From: Aestuariivivens sediminis
GTDB taxonomy: Bacteria; Bacteroidota; Bacteroidia; Flavobacteriales; Flavobacteriaceae
Assembly: GCF_022662105.1 (NCBI RefSeq)
Contig: NZ_JAKMCP010000004.1
Span: forward strand, 124,001 to 188,000
Length of the DNA: 64,000 nucleotides
Direction of reading: 5' to 3'
The notes beneath the pieces were generated by a model that saw only the letters and a program-made list of their open reading frames with translations, did no database searches and had not been told where the DNA came from. The number at the start of each line of letters is the position of its first letter. The first letter of the stretch is position 1. The position numbers were made by a program, and so were the translations under genes. This document shows positions 17,861-26,304 of the stretch, piece by piece.

Positions 17861-19120
17861 ATGCCAAAATATGGAATAAAAAGGCCTAAAGTTTCAAAAG
17901 ATAAAAAAGCACTTTTATCTAATTTTTTTTCATTATCCATTTTACAGGGGATGAATATGCTTTTGCCACTTGTAACCTTACCCTATTTGGTCCGTGTGTT
18001 GGGTGTTGAAATATTTGGGCTGGTGAATTTTGCGCTGTCCATTATTATGTATTTTAATATTATAGTGAGTTTTGGTTTTGAATTATCTGCTACAAGAGAA
18101 GTTTCTATCCATAGAGAGGACCCAAAGAAGATTTCTGAGATCTTTTCATCGGTAATGTTTATTAAACTGTGTTTGCTTTTTTTGTCTTTTTTAACGCTCT
18201 CTTTTCTCATTTTGACAATAGATACTCTTCAAAGTAATGCCTTGTTATATTATGCGACTTTTGGTGTGGTTATAGGTAACTATATTTTCCCGACATGGTT
18301 ATTCCAAGGCATGGAAAAGATGAAGTATATTACTTATGTCAATGTGTTCTCAAAAATCTTTTTTACCATTTTGATATTTGCTGTTATAAAAAACCCGTCA
18401 GATTACATTTATGTACCAGTTTTAAACGCCCTGGGAATTATTATAGGGGCGAGTTATGCATTTTGGCTGTCATTTAAGTTATTTTCATTAAGGTTGGTCA
18501 TCCCTAAAACATCAACCATCTCTTATGAACTTAAAGATAGTTTTCAATTTTTTTTGTCAAGAGTCGCCAATAATGGTAGCAGATATTTCGCAACAACAAT
18601 AATTGGCTTATATTTTGGAAATTTGATCGTTGGTTACTATACCATGGTTGAAAAACTATTTTACGCCTTTATGAGCCTTGGTTCTGTGGTTTCACAAACG
18701 ATTTATCCTTATATGTCTAGGACCCGAAACATTACATTTTTAAAAAAGGTGTTGGTTACAATAACTGGAATATCATTAATACTTATAATTCCTTTACTCT
18801 ATTTTAATCAGGAATTACTACAAATTGTTTTTGATGAATATAATGAGATGTTATCCTTATTTTTTGTAATTGTTTTTAGCGGAGCTATTTTTGCCGTGAT
18901 AAGTACAATTTTAGGATATCCATTATTGGCAGCATATGGACATATTAAGTATGCAAACAATAGCCTTATTTACGCTTCCATTATTTATATGTTATATACT
19001 GTGATTGCAGTGTTTGTAACGAAAGATATTTATATTGTTGTCTTTGCTATTCCAGTATATATGGTAACGGGTTTAGGATTTAGAATATATTATGTGTTTA
19101 AAACGAAATTAATGAATTAA
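17861..19120 (+). CDS. Wzx-type polysaccharide flippase
   Basis: This 419-residue protein has about twelve hydrophobic segments and the RfbX/MATE-like start (NFFSLSILQGMNMLLPLVTLPYLVRVLG, described here by its position at residues 22-49). Such proteins flip undecaprenyl-diphosphate-linked repeat units across the inner membrane. It sits between the cytidylyltransferase and licD-like genes. The A+T-rich composition matches its neighbours. Specificity cannot be read from sequence. Confidence 0.9.
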   Translation: MPKYGIKRPKVSKDKKALLSNFFSLSILQGMNMLLPLVTLPYLVRVLGVEIFGLVNFALSIIMYFNIIVSFGFELSATREVSIHREDPKKISEIFSSVMFIKLCLLFLSFLTLSFLILTIDTLQSNALLYYATFGVVIGNYIFPTWLFQGMEKMKYITYVNVFSKIFFTILIFAVIKNPSDYIYVPVLNALGIIIGASYAFWLSFKLFSLRLVIPKTSTISYELKDSFQFFLSRVANNGSRYFATTIIGLYFGNLIVGYYTMVEKLFYAFMSLGSVVSQTIYPYMSRTRNITFLKKVLVTITGISLILIIPLLYFNQELLQIVFDEYNEMLSLFFVIVFSGAIFAVISTILGYPLLAAYGHIKYANNSLIYASIIYMLYTVIAVFVTKDIYIVVFAIPVYMVTGLGFRIYYVFKTKLMN

Positions 19121-19128
19121 AAGGAGGT

Positions 19129-19785
19129 ATGCTAAAAGAGATAATTACAAAAAAAGGAGTTATAACATACACTGAGGCTACACCAATTTCCGGAACAAAG
19201 CGATTAAATTTAGAGGTGGCAAAACAAAATTTATTGGAGTTAAAGGCCCTCCTAGATAAGCATAAGATAAAATTTGGACTTATTTATGGTACGTTGTTAG
19301 GGGCCATTAGAGAAGGAAACTTTATCAAGCATGATGAGGATATCGATTTATCCATGTTAGATGAGCATAAAGAAGATCTTTTGGACGTTTTGCCAGAAAT
19401 TATAGATATTGGCTTTAGAATCATTCGATACAATGACAAATTGTTAAGTATTGAAAGAAACGATGAATATATTGACTTTTATTTTTTTAGAAAGACTCAC
19501 TCATCTTACAGAAAATGTGACTTAGGGCTCAAGGCAAAATCCACCTATTTAGAAAACACCAAAAGCTATAAGTTCTTAGGAGAGGATTTTCAAATTCCTG
19601 TTGAAGCCGAAAAATTTCTAAAGGAGTTGTATGGAAAAGACTGGAAGATTCCTGTAAGGGATGTGGCAGCGCTAGATTTTAACACCTACATTATATTTAG
19701 GGAAACCATAAGGGAAAAACTTCCTTTTTTGTTTTTAGTTTTAAGTAAATTGAAAAGTTTCTTAAGAAAAACCAGCCTAAATTAA
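19129..19785 (+). CDS. LicD-family phosphotransferase
   Basis: LicD proteins and the related fukutin/FKRP enzymes move a phosphorylated alcohol (phosphocholine, ribitol phosphate) from its CDP form onto a sugar hydroxyl. The family signature is clear: LIYGTLLGAIREGNF at residues 51-65, then KHDEDIDLSM (67-76) with the metal-binding acidic cluster. The C-terminus holds the FLKELYGKDWKIP block. The length (218) is a little short, but the core is intact. It lies in the same operon as the LicC-like enzyme, so the two probably form an activation and transfer pair. AAGGAGGT touches the ATG with almost no spacing, so it is not a normal ribosome site. Confidence 0.85.
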   Translation: MLKEIITKKGVITYTEATPISGTKRLNLEVAKQNLLELKALLDKHKIKFGLIYGTLLGAIREGNFIKHDEDIDLSMLDEHKEDLLDVLPEIIDIGFRIIRYNDKLLSIERNDEYIDFYFFRKTHSSYRKCDLGLKAKSTYLENTKSYKFLGEDFQIPVEAEKFLKELYGKDWKIPVRDVAALDFNTYIIFRETIREKLPFLFLVLSKLKSFLRKTSLN

Positions 19786-19864
19786 ATAGTAAATTTGTAC
19801 AATAACAAATTTATGAGAATAACGTTTTTCACCTGTAAATTATGCAAGAAACCTCATTTAACAC

Positions 19865-21100
19865 ATGGTTATAGCTGAGCAAAAATTATTAAAATGGGGA
19901 TTGGTATTGAATGCCATCTATGTTTTATTATTCTTTTTAATAAGACCTGATGGTATAAATATTGTAAAAATATCCATCACCACATTATTATTATTCTCTG
20001 TACTTATTATTTGTTCCTTATCCATTAAAAACATATATCGACTCAAAGAAATTCCTCAATTTTCAAGATTTTTGTTCTATATGTTATTGATTTGGGGGGG
20101 TATAACTATAGTTAGAAGTTTTTCCTTCTCTATTCAAGATTGGGTCACAAATTTTGGAAATGTGTATATGGGTTTAGCTTGGATAGCGCCATTGGCAATG
20201 GTTTTGGGCCTCAAATTAGAAAATTGGAATATAGTTTTCAAGGTCATCTTCTTTGTTTTTAAGCTAATGATTCCTGTTTTTGGAATTTCCTTACTTTTTA
20301 ATACTAGTTATTTGCAATGGGCCTGGTTACTTCGGTCGGTTAACCTAATTTTATTGCTAGGGCTTAGCCGTATTTCATTGATAAAAAAGGGCATTGTTTT
20401 AGTAATTATTGGTATATATATACTGGTAGCAATATCTGTAAAACAACGAATGGACCTACTGTTTTTGTCATTAACCATGGGTTTTCTGATTATGGATAAA
20501 TTAATTGGAATAAAAATACGCCGTGTTTTTTTAAAGTATATTATTAGTTTTTTTATTTTGGTTTTAATTCTTGTGTTTACTGTGGGCTATGAATTTGTTT
20601 CAAATACCATCTCCAGTATTATAGATTTTCAGGACTCTAGAACATTCCTTTTTTATGAGTTATTTAATGAGTTAAACCTAATCGAAAAATGGATTGGCAG
20701 GGGTTCATTAGGCACTTATTACAGTCATTTTTTTGAGCATACTAAATGGTATACTATTAATATATTAAAAAAACCCTGGTGGGGTGATTCTTCTGTTCGA
20801 ATCACCATTGAAGTTGGTTACCTACAAATGATATTGAAAGGAGGTATGTTGCTATTTTTATTGAATACATTGATATACATCAATGCTATATATTTGGCGC
20901 TTTTTAAATCTAGCAATAAATTCGTGAAACGATTGGGGTATTATATTTTAGTTATAACGTTACTAAGTCTGGTGTCATTAAGACCAACATTTGCTCCAAC
21001 CTTTATTTTTTTATGGATGGCCATCGGTACCGTTTTACCAAAAAAGTATAGGTTAATGAAAGATGATGAAATATATTCAGTAGTAAAACAATTAAGATGA
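19865..21100 (+). CDS. Multi-pass membrane protein, candidate Wzy polymerase
   Basis: The 411-residue protein has about ten to twelve hydrophobic segments and a larger extracytoplasmic loop around residues 255-315 (ending near VRITIEVGYLQMILKGG). This layout is that of O-antigen polymerases, which join flipped repeat units in the periplasm. Wzy proteins are poorly conserved, so the assignment rests on topology and on its place between LicD and GT2 genes. Its 3' end overlaps the GT2 start by 4 bases. The gene at 24233 is another candidate for the same role. Confidence 0.65.
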   Translation: MVIAEQKLLKWGLVLNAIYVLLFFLIRPDGINIVKISITTLLLFSVLIICSLSIKNIYRLKEIPQFSRFLFYMLLIWGGITIVRSFSFSIQDWVTNFGNVYMGLAWIAPLAMVLGLKLENWNIVFKVIFFVFKLMIPVFGISLLFNTSYLQWAWLLRSVNLILLLGLSRISLIKKGIVLVIIGIYILVAISVKQRMDLLFLSLTMGFLIMDKLIGIKIRRVFLKYIISFFILVLILVFTVGYEFVSNTISSIIDFQDSRTFLFYELFNELNLIEKWIGRGSLGTYYSHFFEHTKWYTINILKKPWWGDSSVRITIEVGYLQMILKGGMLLFLLNTLIYINAIYLALFKSSNKFVKRLGYYILVITLLSLVSLRPTFAPTFIFLWMAIGTVLPKKYRLMKDDEIYSVVKQLR

Positions 21101-21867
21101 AGTATAATCCATTGGTAAGTATTATAACGGTTGTTTATAATGGCGAAAAGTATTTACAACAAACTATAGATAGCGTTAATCAACAGACCTATAAAAACAT
21201 TGAATATATTATTATTGATGGAAAGTCAACGGATGGGACTTTAGACATTATAAAACGAAACGAGTCCAAAATCACGAAATGGATTAGTGAACCTGATAAT
21301 GGTTTATACGATGCTATGAATAAAGGGATTAGAATGGCAAATGGAGAACTTATAGGAACCATTAATAGTGATGATTGGTATGAATTGAACGCAGTTGAAC
21401 TTGTTATAAAATCTTATCAGAAGAACAAAGAAGCAAAAGTATTTCATGCCAATCGGTATGACGTAAATTCAAACAATTATAAAAAAGAGTATAGATTTAA
21501 ATCATCATCTTTTAAATTTAAATATTTCAGTATGACATTTTCACATCCTTCAATGTTTATTAAACGTGAAATATACCAAGAATACGTCTATAATACCCAT
21601 TTAAAATCATATTCCGATTATGAGTTTATATTAAAATTATATTTAGGAAGGAAAAATAAAATAGTACACATTCCTGCACCAATAGTTAATTTTAGATTGG
21701 GAGGCATAAGTGCACAAATGGGTTTTTATGAAGAAATAAAAGAAGCATTTCTAGCAAGGAGATTAGCGGGAATGTCTCTAATTGAATCTGTTTTTGCCCT
21801 TTGTCTAAAGGTTGTATTAAGTCCCATGGTCTTTATTAAAAATAAATTAAAAAATGGGTTTATTTAA
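21097..21867 (+). CDS. Glycosyltransferase family 2
   Basis: This GT-A inverting glycosyltransferase is cytoplasmic and membrane-associated through basic C-terminal helices. The N-terminus VSIITVVYNGEKYLQQTIDS, the IDGKSTDGT block near residue 48, SEPDNGLYDAMNKG, and the DxD-like NSDDWYEL are typical of the WcaA-like GT2 group. The length (256) is normal. It overlaps both neighbours by a few bases. Donor and acceptor sugars are unknown. Confidence 0.88.
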   Translation: MKYNPLVSIITVVYNGEKYLQQTIDSVNQQTYKNIEYIIIDGKSTDGTLDIIKRNESKITKWISEPDNGLYDAMNKGIRMANGELIGTINSDDWYELNAVELVIKSYQKNKEAKVFHANRYDVNSNNYKKEYRFKSSSFKFKYFSMTFSHPSMFIKREIYQEYVYNTHLKSYSDYEFILKLYLGRKNKIVHIPAPIVNFRLGGISAQMGFYEEIKEAFLARRLAGMSLIESVFALCLKVVLSPMVFIKNKLKNGFI

Positions 21868-22369
21868 AGACGTTGTGAACGACATAAAGCGGAATCATAA
21901 TTTTAAAGGAAGAATTATTGTTGTCTTTTTTACGTTTACCAGTTTTTTCAGAGAAAAGGCAAAGAATAAATTTACATTATTTCTTTGTGCTCCTATTATA
22001 ATACTTTACAAACTTATAACGGATATTTTACTTGGATGTGAAATCCCTGCTTCAACAAAGATTGGGAGAGGATTGATTATACATCATGGAAGAGGTACTG
22101 TTTTAAACAAGAATGTTATTATTGGAAATAATGTAACCTTAAAACATAATACTACTATTGGGAATAAAATAACACTGAGTGGTGTGGATTTGGGTTGTCC
22201 GGTCATTCACGATAATGTAATCATAGAACCCCATAGTATTATTATAGGACCAATTGTAGTTGGAAAAAATGCTATAGTCGGTGCGGGAGCGGTTGTAGTA
22301 AAAGATGTAGAGCCTAATACAGTTGTGGCTGGAAACCCGGCTAGACTTATAAAGAGATTAAATGTTTAG
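21854..22369 (+). CDS. Hexapeptide-repeat acyltransferase (serine acetyltransferase-like fold)
   Basis: The 171-residue protein has a helical N-terminus, then left-handed beta-helix hexapeptide repeats from about residue 65 (STKIGRGLIIHHGRGTVLNK, NVIIGNNVTL, GKNAIVGAGAVVVKDVEP). It ends in GNPARLIK, a pattern shared by serine acetyltransferase-like and glycan acetyltransferases. HHGRG carries the catalytic-type His pair. In this setting it most likely O- or N-acetylates a sugar of the repeat unit; a role in completing the 4-amino sugar made at 9028-11335 is possible. Confidence 0.8.
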   Translation: MGLFKDVVNDIKRNHNFKGRIIVVFFTFTSFFREKAKNKFTLFLCAPIIILYKLITDILLGCEIPASTKIGRGLIIHHGRGTVLNKNVIIGNNVTLKHNTTIGNKITLSGVDLGCPVIHDNVIIEPHSIIIGPIVVGKNAIVGAGAVVVKDVEPNTVVAGNPARLIKRLNV

Positions 22370-22372
22370 TTG

Positions 22373-23500
22373 ATGTTGAAATCAAAAAGAATCCTATTTG
22401 TTTTACATTTTTCACCTCCGGTTCATGGTGCTTCCAAGGTTGGAGATACAATTGTTAATAGTCAATTAATCAAGAATAACCTTAACTCAAAATTTGTAAA
22501 AATAAAGTCATCGGATAATCTGCAGGAAATAGGGACATTAAAAGTCAAAAAGCTTTGGTATACAATAGCCTTGTTATTTAAAGTAGTTTATCAATTGTTC
22601 GTTTTTAGGCCTCAGAGCATCTATTTGACGGCATCACCACAGGGCTTTGCCTTTTATAGGGATCTTATAGTTTCTATACCAATCAAGGTTTTTTGCATAT
22701 TTAAGAGTTGTACTGTTTTTTATCATTATCATGCCAAGGGGATAGATGAATTTGTATCTAAATCTTTAATCTCTAAAAATTTAACTAACTTTTTTATAAA
22801 TAACACATGTCTTATTTTTATTAATGAAAAAATGCTTAATGAAGTAAAAAAGTTAAATAGCTATAAAAAGATTTTTATTTTAAATAATGGTGTTCCAGAT
22901 CCTTTAAAGGAAGAAAGTTTTAAAGAACTGGTTAAAAAAAGAAGCCAAACAGATCAAATTCATGTGTTATATCTTTCTAATATGATGAAATCCAAAGGAT
23001 ATGACATAGTCTTAAATTTAGCCAAATGGGTAAATGAACAGAATATAACTAACATTAAATTCCACTTTGCAGGGAGCTGGCATTCAAAAAAGGACATGGA
23101 ATTTTTTAATAGTTTTCGAGCCAAACATGATTTGTGGGGTAGAGTTGAATACCATGGGTTGGTAGATGGAAGTAAAAAAATGAAACTATTTAGGCAAGCA
23201 AATGTCTTTGTTTTTCCTTCTCGATATAAAAAAGAGGTCTTTCCTCTATCGGTATTGGAGGCTTTGTCATATGGGCTACCCGTTTTAGCGTTTAATGCTG
23301 GAGCAGTTGCAGATATTGTTAACCCTACTGTAGGTATTATTTCCAATGAAGACAATGTATTTAAGGATTTCAAATGTATAATGGAAAAATTCTTAAATGA
23401 AAGTTCTTATTACCAGTGCAGGAATTTGTTTTTAAGTAAATATACAGTTGAGAGCTTTGAAAAAAATTTGGTAAAAATATTAAATGAGGATTCCTTATGA
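22373..23500 (+). CDS. Glycosyltransferase family 4 (GT-B)
   Basis: This retaining GT-B glycosyltransferase starts with LFVLHFSPPVHGASKVG, a form of the GT4 N-terminal glycine-rich loop. The C-terminal nucleotide-sugar site FVFPSRYKKEVFPLSVLEAL with the E-x7-E pattern is followed by SYGLPVLAF. The length is about 375 residues. I chose the ATG at 22373 over the TTG just before it. The next gene overlaps its end by 4 bases. Confidence 0.88.
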   Translation: MLKSKRILFVLHFSPPVHGASKVGDTIVNSQLIKNNLNSKFVKIKSSDNLQEIGTLKVKKLWYTIALLFKVVYQLFVFRPQSIYLTASPQGFAFYRDLIVSIPIKVFCIFKSCTVFYHYHAKGIDEFVSKSLISKNLTNFFINNTCLIFINEKMLNEVKKLNSYKKIFILNNGVPDPLKEESFKELVKKRSQTDQIHVLYLSNMMKSKGYDIVLNLAKWVNEQNITNIKFHFAGSWHSKKDMEFFNSFRAKHDLWGRVEYHGLVDGSKKMKLFRQANVFVFPSRYKKEVFPLSVLEALSYGLPVLAFNAGAVADIVNPTVGIISNEDNVFKDFKCIMEKFLNESSYYQCRNLFLSKYTVESFEKNLVKILNEDSL

Positions 23501-24225
23501 AAACGTTTGCCCATAATAATTATCGGATTTATGGAGACCATATTAAATTAATTGGAAATATAAAGAATAAGACCATTATCAATACAATTAATGCTCATTC
23601 CTACATTGTTGCCAAATCAGATAAGACGTTTAGAAAAGCTCTAGAGGAAAGTAATATCTTACTGCCTGATGGCGAAGGGATTGTTTTATTAGCAAAATGG
23701 ATATATAACATGAAAATAAAAAAAATAGCCGGAGCAGATATCCATTCGCATTTACTTGATCTTGCAAATTCCAAAAGTTTAAAATGCTTTTACCTGGGGG
23801 CAAGTCAAACCACCTTAGATAGTATAAAAATAAAACAGGAAGTTAAATATCCCAATATTACATTTGGTTTTTTTTCACCTCCATTTAAAGAGGAATTTAA
23901 TGGAGGGGATAATAAAAAAATGCTGGCTAGGATTAATTCTTTTATGCCTGATATATTATTTGTAGGGATGACGGCTCCTAAACAGGAAAAGTGGGTACAC
24001 CAAAATAAAGAAAACATAGATGCTAAGATTATTTGTTCTATAGGAGCGGTTTTCGATTTTGTGGCTGAAACTAAAAAAAGGGCACCCAGTTGGACCATTG
24101 TATGTAAAATGGAGTGGTTGTACAGAAGCTTTACGGCTTGGCGATTAACTAAACGTTATATGTATTCGACACCTTTATTTCTATTGGAAGTTTTTAAGCT
24201 CAAATTAAAGGGGAATAAATTTTAA
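23497..24225 (+). CDS. WecG/TagA/CpsF family glycosyltransferase (GT26)
   Basis: GT26 enzymes add the second sugar, often ManNAc or ManNAcA, to undecaprenyl-diphosphate-HexNAc. LPDGEGIVLLAKW with the catalytic Asp, KIAGADIHSHLLDLA, FYLGASQTTLDS, VGMTAPKQEKWVHQN and SIGAVFDFVAETKKRAPSW are the family blocks in order. The length (242) is normal. Together with wecB at 31443 it suggests that a ManNAc-type residue may follow the first sugar. Confidence 0.92.
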   Translation: MKTFAHNNYRIYGDHIKLIGNIKNKTIINTINAHSYIVAKSDKTFRKALEESNILLPDGEGIVLLAKWIYNMKIKKIAGADIHSHLLDLANSKSLKCFYLGASQTTLDSIKIKQEVKYPNITFGFFSPPFKEEFNGGDNKKMLARINSFMPDILFVGMTAPKQEKWVHQNKENIDAKIICSIGAVFDFVAETKKRAPSWTIVCKMEWLYRSFTAWRLTKRYMYSTPLFLLEVFKLKLKGNKF

Positions 24226-24232
24226 GCATTAT

Positions 24233-25369
24233 ATGGGATTAGTAAAACACTATCTGAAGCAAGCCGATTACATTTGTTTTATACTCTCGATAATTCTTTT
24301 ACCGCTTTCTATAAAACTAAGCTCTAAGCTGCTATTCATCGCTATTTTATTAGGAGTGATACAATCGATATACACCAGAGCATTTAGCTGGTTTCTATAT
24401 CAAAAACCGGTCATTGTCTTAAATGCATTATTCGTAATCTATATCATCATTCAGGGGTTGATATTGGACGGCCCTACAGATTTTTTTAAGACCTTTGATA
24501 GGGCTTATGCGCCGTATCTCGTATTCTTGCTCATGCCTATCTTTTATAATAAATGCCAAATCACGAAACATGTTCCACTGGCTTTATTGATTGGAGTATG
24601 TACGTTATGCTTTTTGATATTAGTTAATTCTTTCCTTGACGGAGCGTTCTATACAAGAGAAATGGTTTTGGAAGTTTTTGACATGCATCATTTATACATT
24701 TCCTTATACATATTATTTTTAATAAATTTTCTCTTAAGTACAGAGACACAATTTAAGGTGAAAAGTAAAGTTATTTTGATTTTCATATTGGTTTGCTTTT
24801 TGATTTTTTTTAAAAGTAAGGCAGCAATTGTCGCCACTGTTATCCTACTGTTATATCATGCTGCAATACGACTTAAGCTAAACAAGACGAAATGGGTTGG
24901 TTTAGGGGTTGCAGCTGTAATATTAATTGTAATCTTTAATACGTATTTCCATAAGCTATTCACAGACGCTCTCGATTTTAGATCTAGAATTTGGGCTGTC
25001 GCTATAGAATACATCTTACATAATCCCATATTTGGGTATGGTAGTAATAATGAGCATGCTATTTTGAATCGAGGCCATTTTTTAATTGGGAATTATGATT
25101 TTTTAGATTCTAATTTAAATACCCACAACCAATTCTTAACCTTTTTATTAAAGTTTGGCCTTGTTGGATTTGTTTTAGTGCTATCTCCATTTGTTTACAT
25201 AGTAATGAAAGTCAATAAACCATTAAGGCAAGAGTATCTTGGATTTTTAATACTATTGTTTTGTATGTCCTTTATTGAGAGCTTGTATAATAGACACCAT
25301 GGCATCGTGTTTATTTGTTTAACATTATATTATTACCATAATTTGTCCATGAAGGCACAAAAAAATTAA
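24233..25369 (+). CDS. O-antigen ligase/polymerase family membrane protein
   Basis: The 378-residue protein has about ten to eleven hydrophobic helices and a periplasmic loop with FGYGSNNEHAILNRG and DSNLNTHNQFLTFLLKFG, which is the Wzy_C/WaaL pattern with its conserved His. It could be the ligase that attaches the polymer to lipid A core, or the polymerase. The TAATG overlap couples it to the next gene. It belongs to the A+T-rich core. Confidence 0.8.
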   Translation: MGLVKHYLKQADYICFILSIILLPLSIKLSSKLLFIAILLGVIQSIYTRAFSWFLYQKPVIVLNALFVIYIIIQGLILDGPTDFFKTFDRAYAPYLVFLLMPIFYNKCQITKHVPLALLIGVCTLCFLILVNSFLDGAFYTREMVLEVFDMHHLYISLYILFLINFLLSTETQFKVKSKVILIFILVCFLIFFKSKAAIVATVILLLYHAAIRLKLNKTKWVGLGVAAVILIVIFNTYFHKLFTDALDFRSRIWAVAIEYILHNPIFGYGSNNEHAILNRGHFLIGNYDFLDSNLNTHNQFLTFLLKFGLVGFVLVLSPFVYIVMKVNKPLRQEYLGFLILLFCMSFIESLYNRHHGIVFICLTLYYYHNLSMKAQKN

Positions 25370-26304
25370 TGAAAGTCGCCCTATACATATCCATCATTTT
25401 GGTCTTTACGAAAGTCGCCTGTCAGGAGGTCATCTTAAATACCGGTTTTACCGTCAGAGATTTTGACATTATTGATAACACGTTATTGTATATTGAAAAA
25501 AGGGACATTAAAAATTATAATCTAATCACAAAAACCCATGACACCCTTATCGATACCAATGGGTATTTTATTGGAGGATACGGTCTGAAATTATTTTGTG
25601 ACTATAAAAATCAAAACATCATAACGGCATCCAATGAACTGATTAGGGATATCGGTTCTATTCGGTTTTATGATGTTCCAAAAAAGGAAATAAATCTATA
25701 CCATGTCTATTACACGACCGAATTAATGGATTTTTTTTTAGACCCTCAGGACAGTCTCTTTTTTTTAAGCAAAAAAGACAAACAGATAGATATGTTTAAA
25801 TATGGAGGTGTCCCCAGATACCATAAGATTGATTCGTTAAAGTTGAACCGTTATTCCAGAAAGATAAATTATAGCAAGGGGAATTTGTATTATATAACCG
25901 ATTATGGAGAAGTATGTAATTATAATTTGAAGACGCGTAGAAATAAAAGAATATACAAAGGCGAGTCCCTATTAGTTAACTTTACATCGGACAACAAATA
26001 TAAAAATATATATGTAACCACATTTGATGGTAAATTAATAAAGGTTAATATTGATGGAGATTTTCCAGCTCAGACCATAGGTATAGGAAAGGATATTGTA
26101 GAGGCTATAGCTATGTATAAGGATAAGTATATCTTGACAGGAGATTGGAAGGGAATCATAAAACTTATTGATTTGCAAACGTTGTCCCCGGTTAAGCAGT
26201 GGCACAACAAACAAAGAATTGTAAAAATTGTGGTAAATGATGATTATTTTTACACCAGTAGTTCAGACAGAACCATAAAAAGATGGAAAATAGAACAAAA
26301 ATGA
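25369..26304 (+). CDS. Secreted WD40-like beta-propeller protein of unknown function
   Basis: A signal-peptide-like start (residues 1-18, up to ACQ) is followed by about 290 residues of repeated short beta-strand blocks. The last blocks read [19 protein letters not shown] and [15 protein letters not shown], close to WD40 repeats. I do not recognise a specific family. It lies inside the polysaccharide operon, coupled on both sides (TAATG with the ligase-like gene, ATGA with ugd). That suggests a periplasmic or surface role in glycan assembly or a protein interaction, but the function is unknown. Confidence 0.6.
   Translation: MKVALYISIILVFTKVACQEVILNTGFTVRDFDIIDNTLLYIEKRDIKNYNLITKTHDTLIDTNGYFIGGYGLKLFCDYKNQNIITASNELIRDIGSIRFYDVPKKEINLYHVYYTTELMDFFLDPQDSLFFLSKKDKQIDMFKYGGVPRYHKIDSLKLNRYSRKINYSKGNLYYITDYGEVCNYNLKTRRNKRIYKGESLLVNFTSDNKYKNIYVTTFDGKLIKVNIDGDFPAQTIGIGKDIVEAIAMYKDKYILTGDWKGIIKLIDLQTLSPVKQWHNKQRIVKIVVNDDYFYTSSSDRTIKRWKIEQK

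Noticed and set aside
19121-19130. AAGGAGGT as ribosome-binding site of the LicD gene
   Set aside because: It touches the ATG, so the spacing is wrong, and Bacteroidota rarely use Shine-Dalgarno sites. It is probably chance.
13648-19785. Phosphonate or phosphocholine synthesis as explanation of the LicC/LicD operon
   Set aside because: No PEP mutase or phosphonopyruvate decarboxylase, and no choline kinase or choline transporter, is present in the window.
19813-19878. Mini open frame (21 codons) with a CxxC between licD-like and wzy-like genes
   Set aside because: It is very short, overlaps the next gene's start and resembles only loosely the beginning of a glycosyltransferase. It may be a recombination scar but cannot be supported as a gene.
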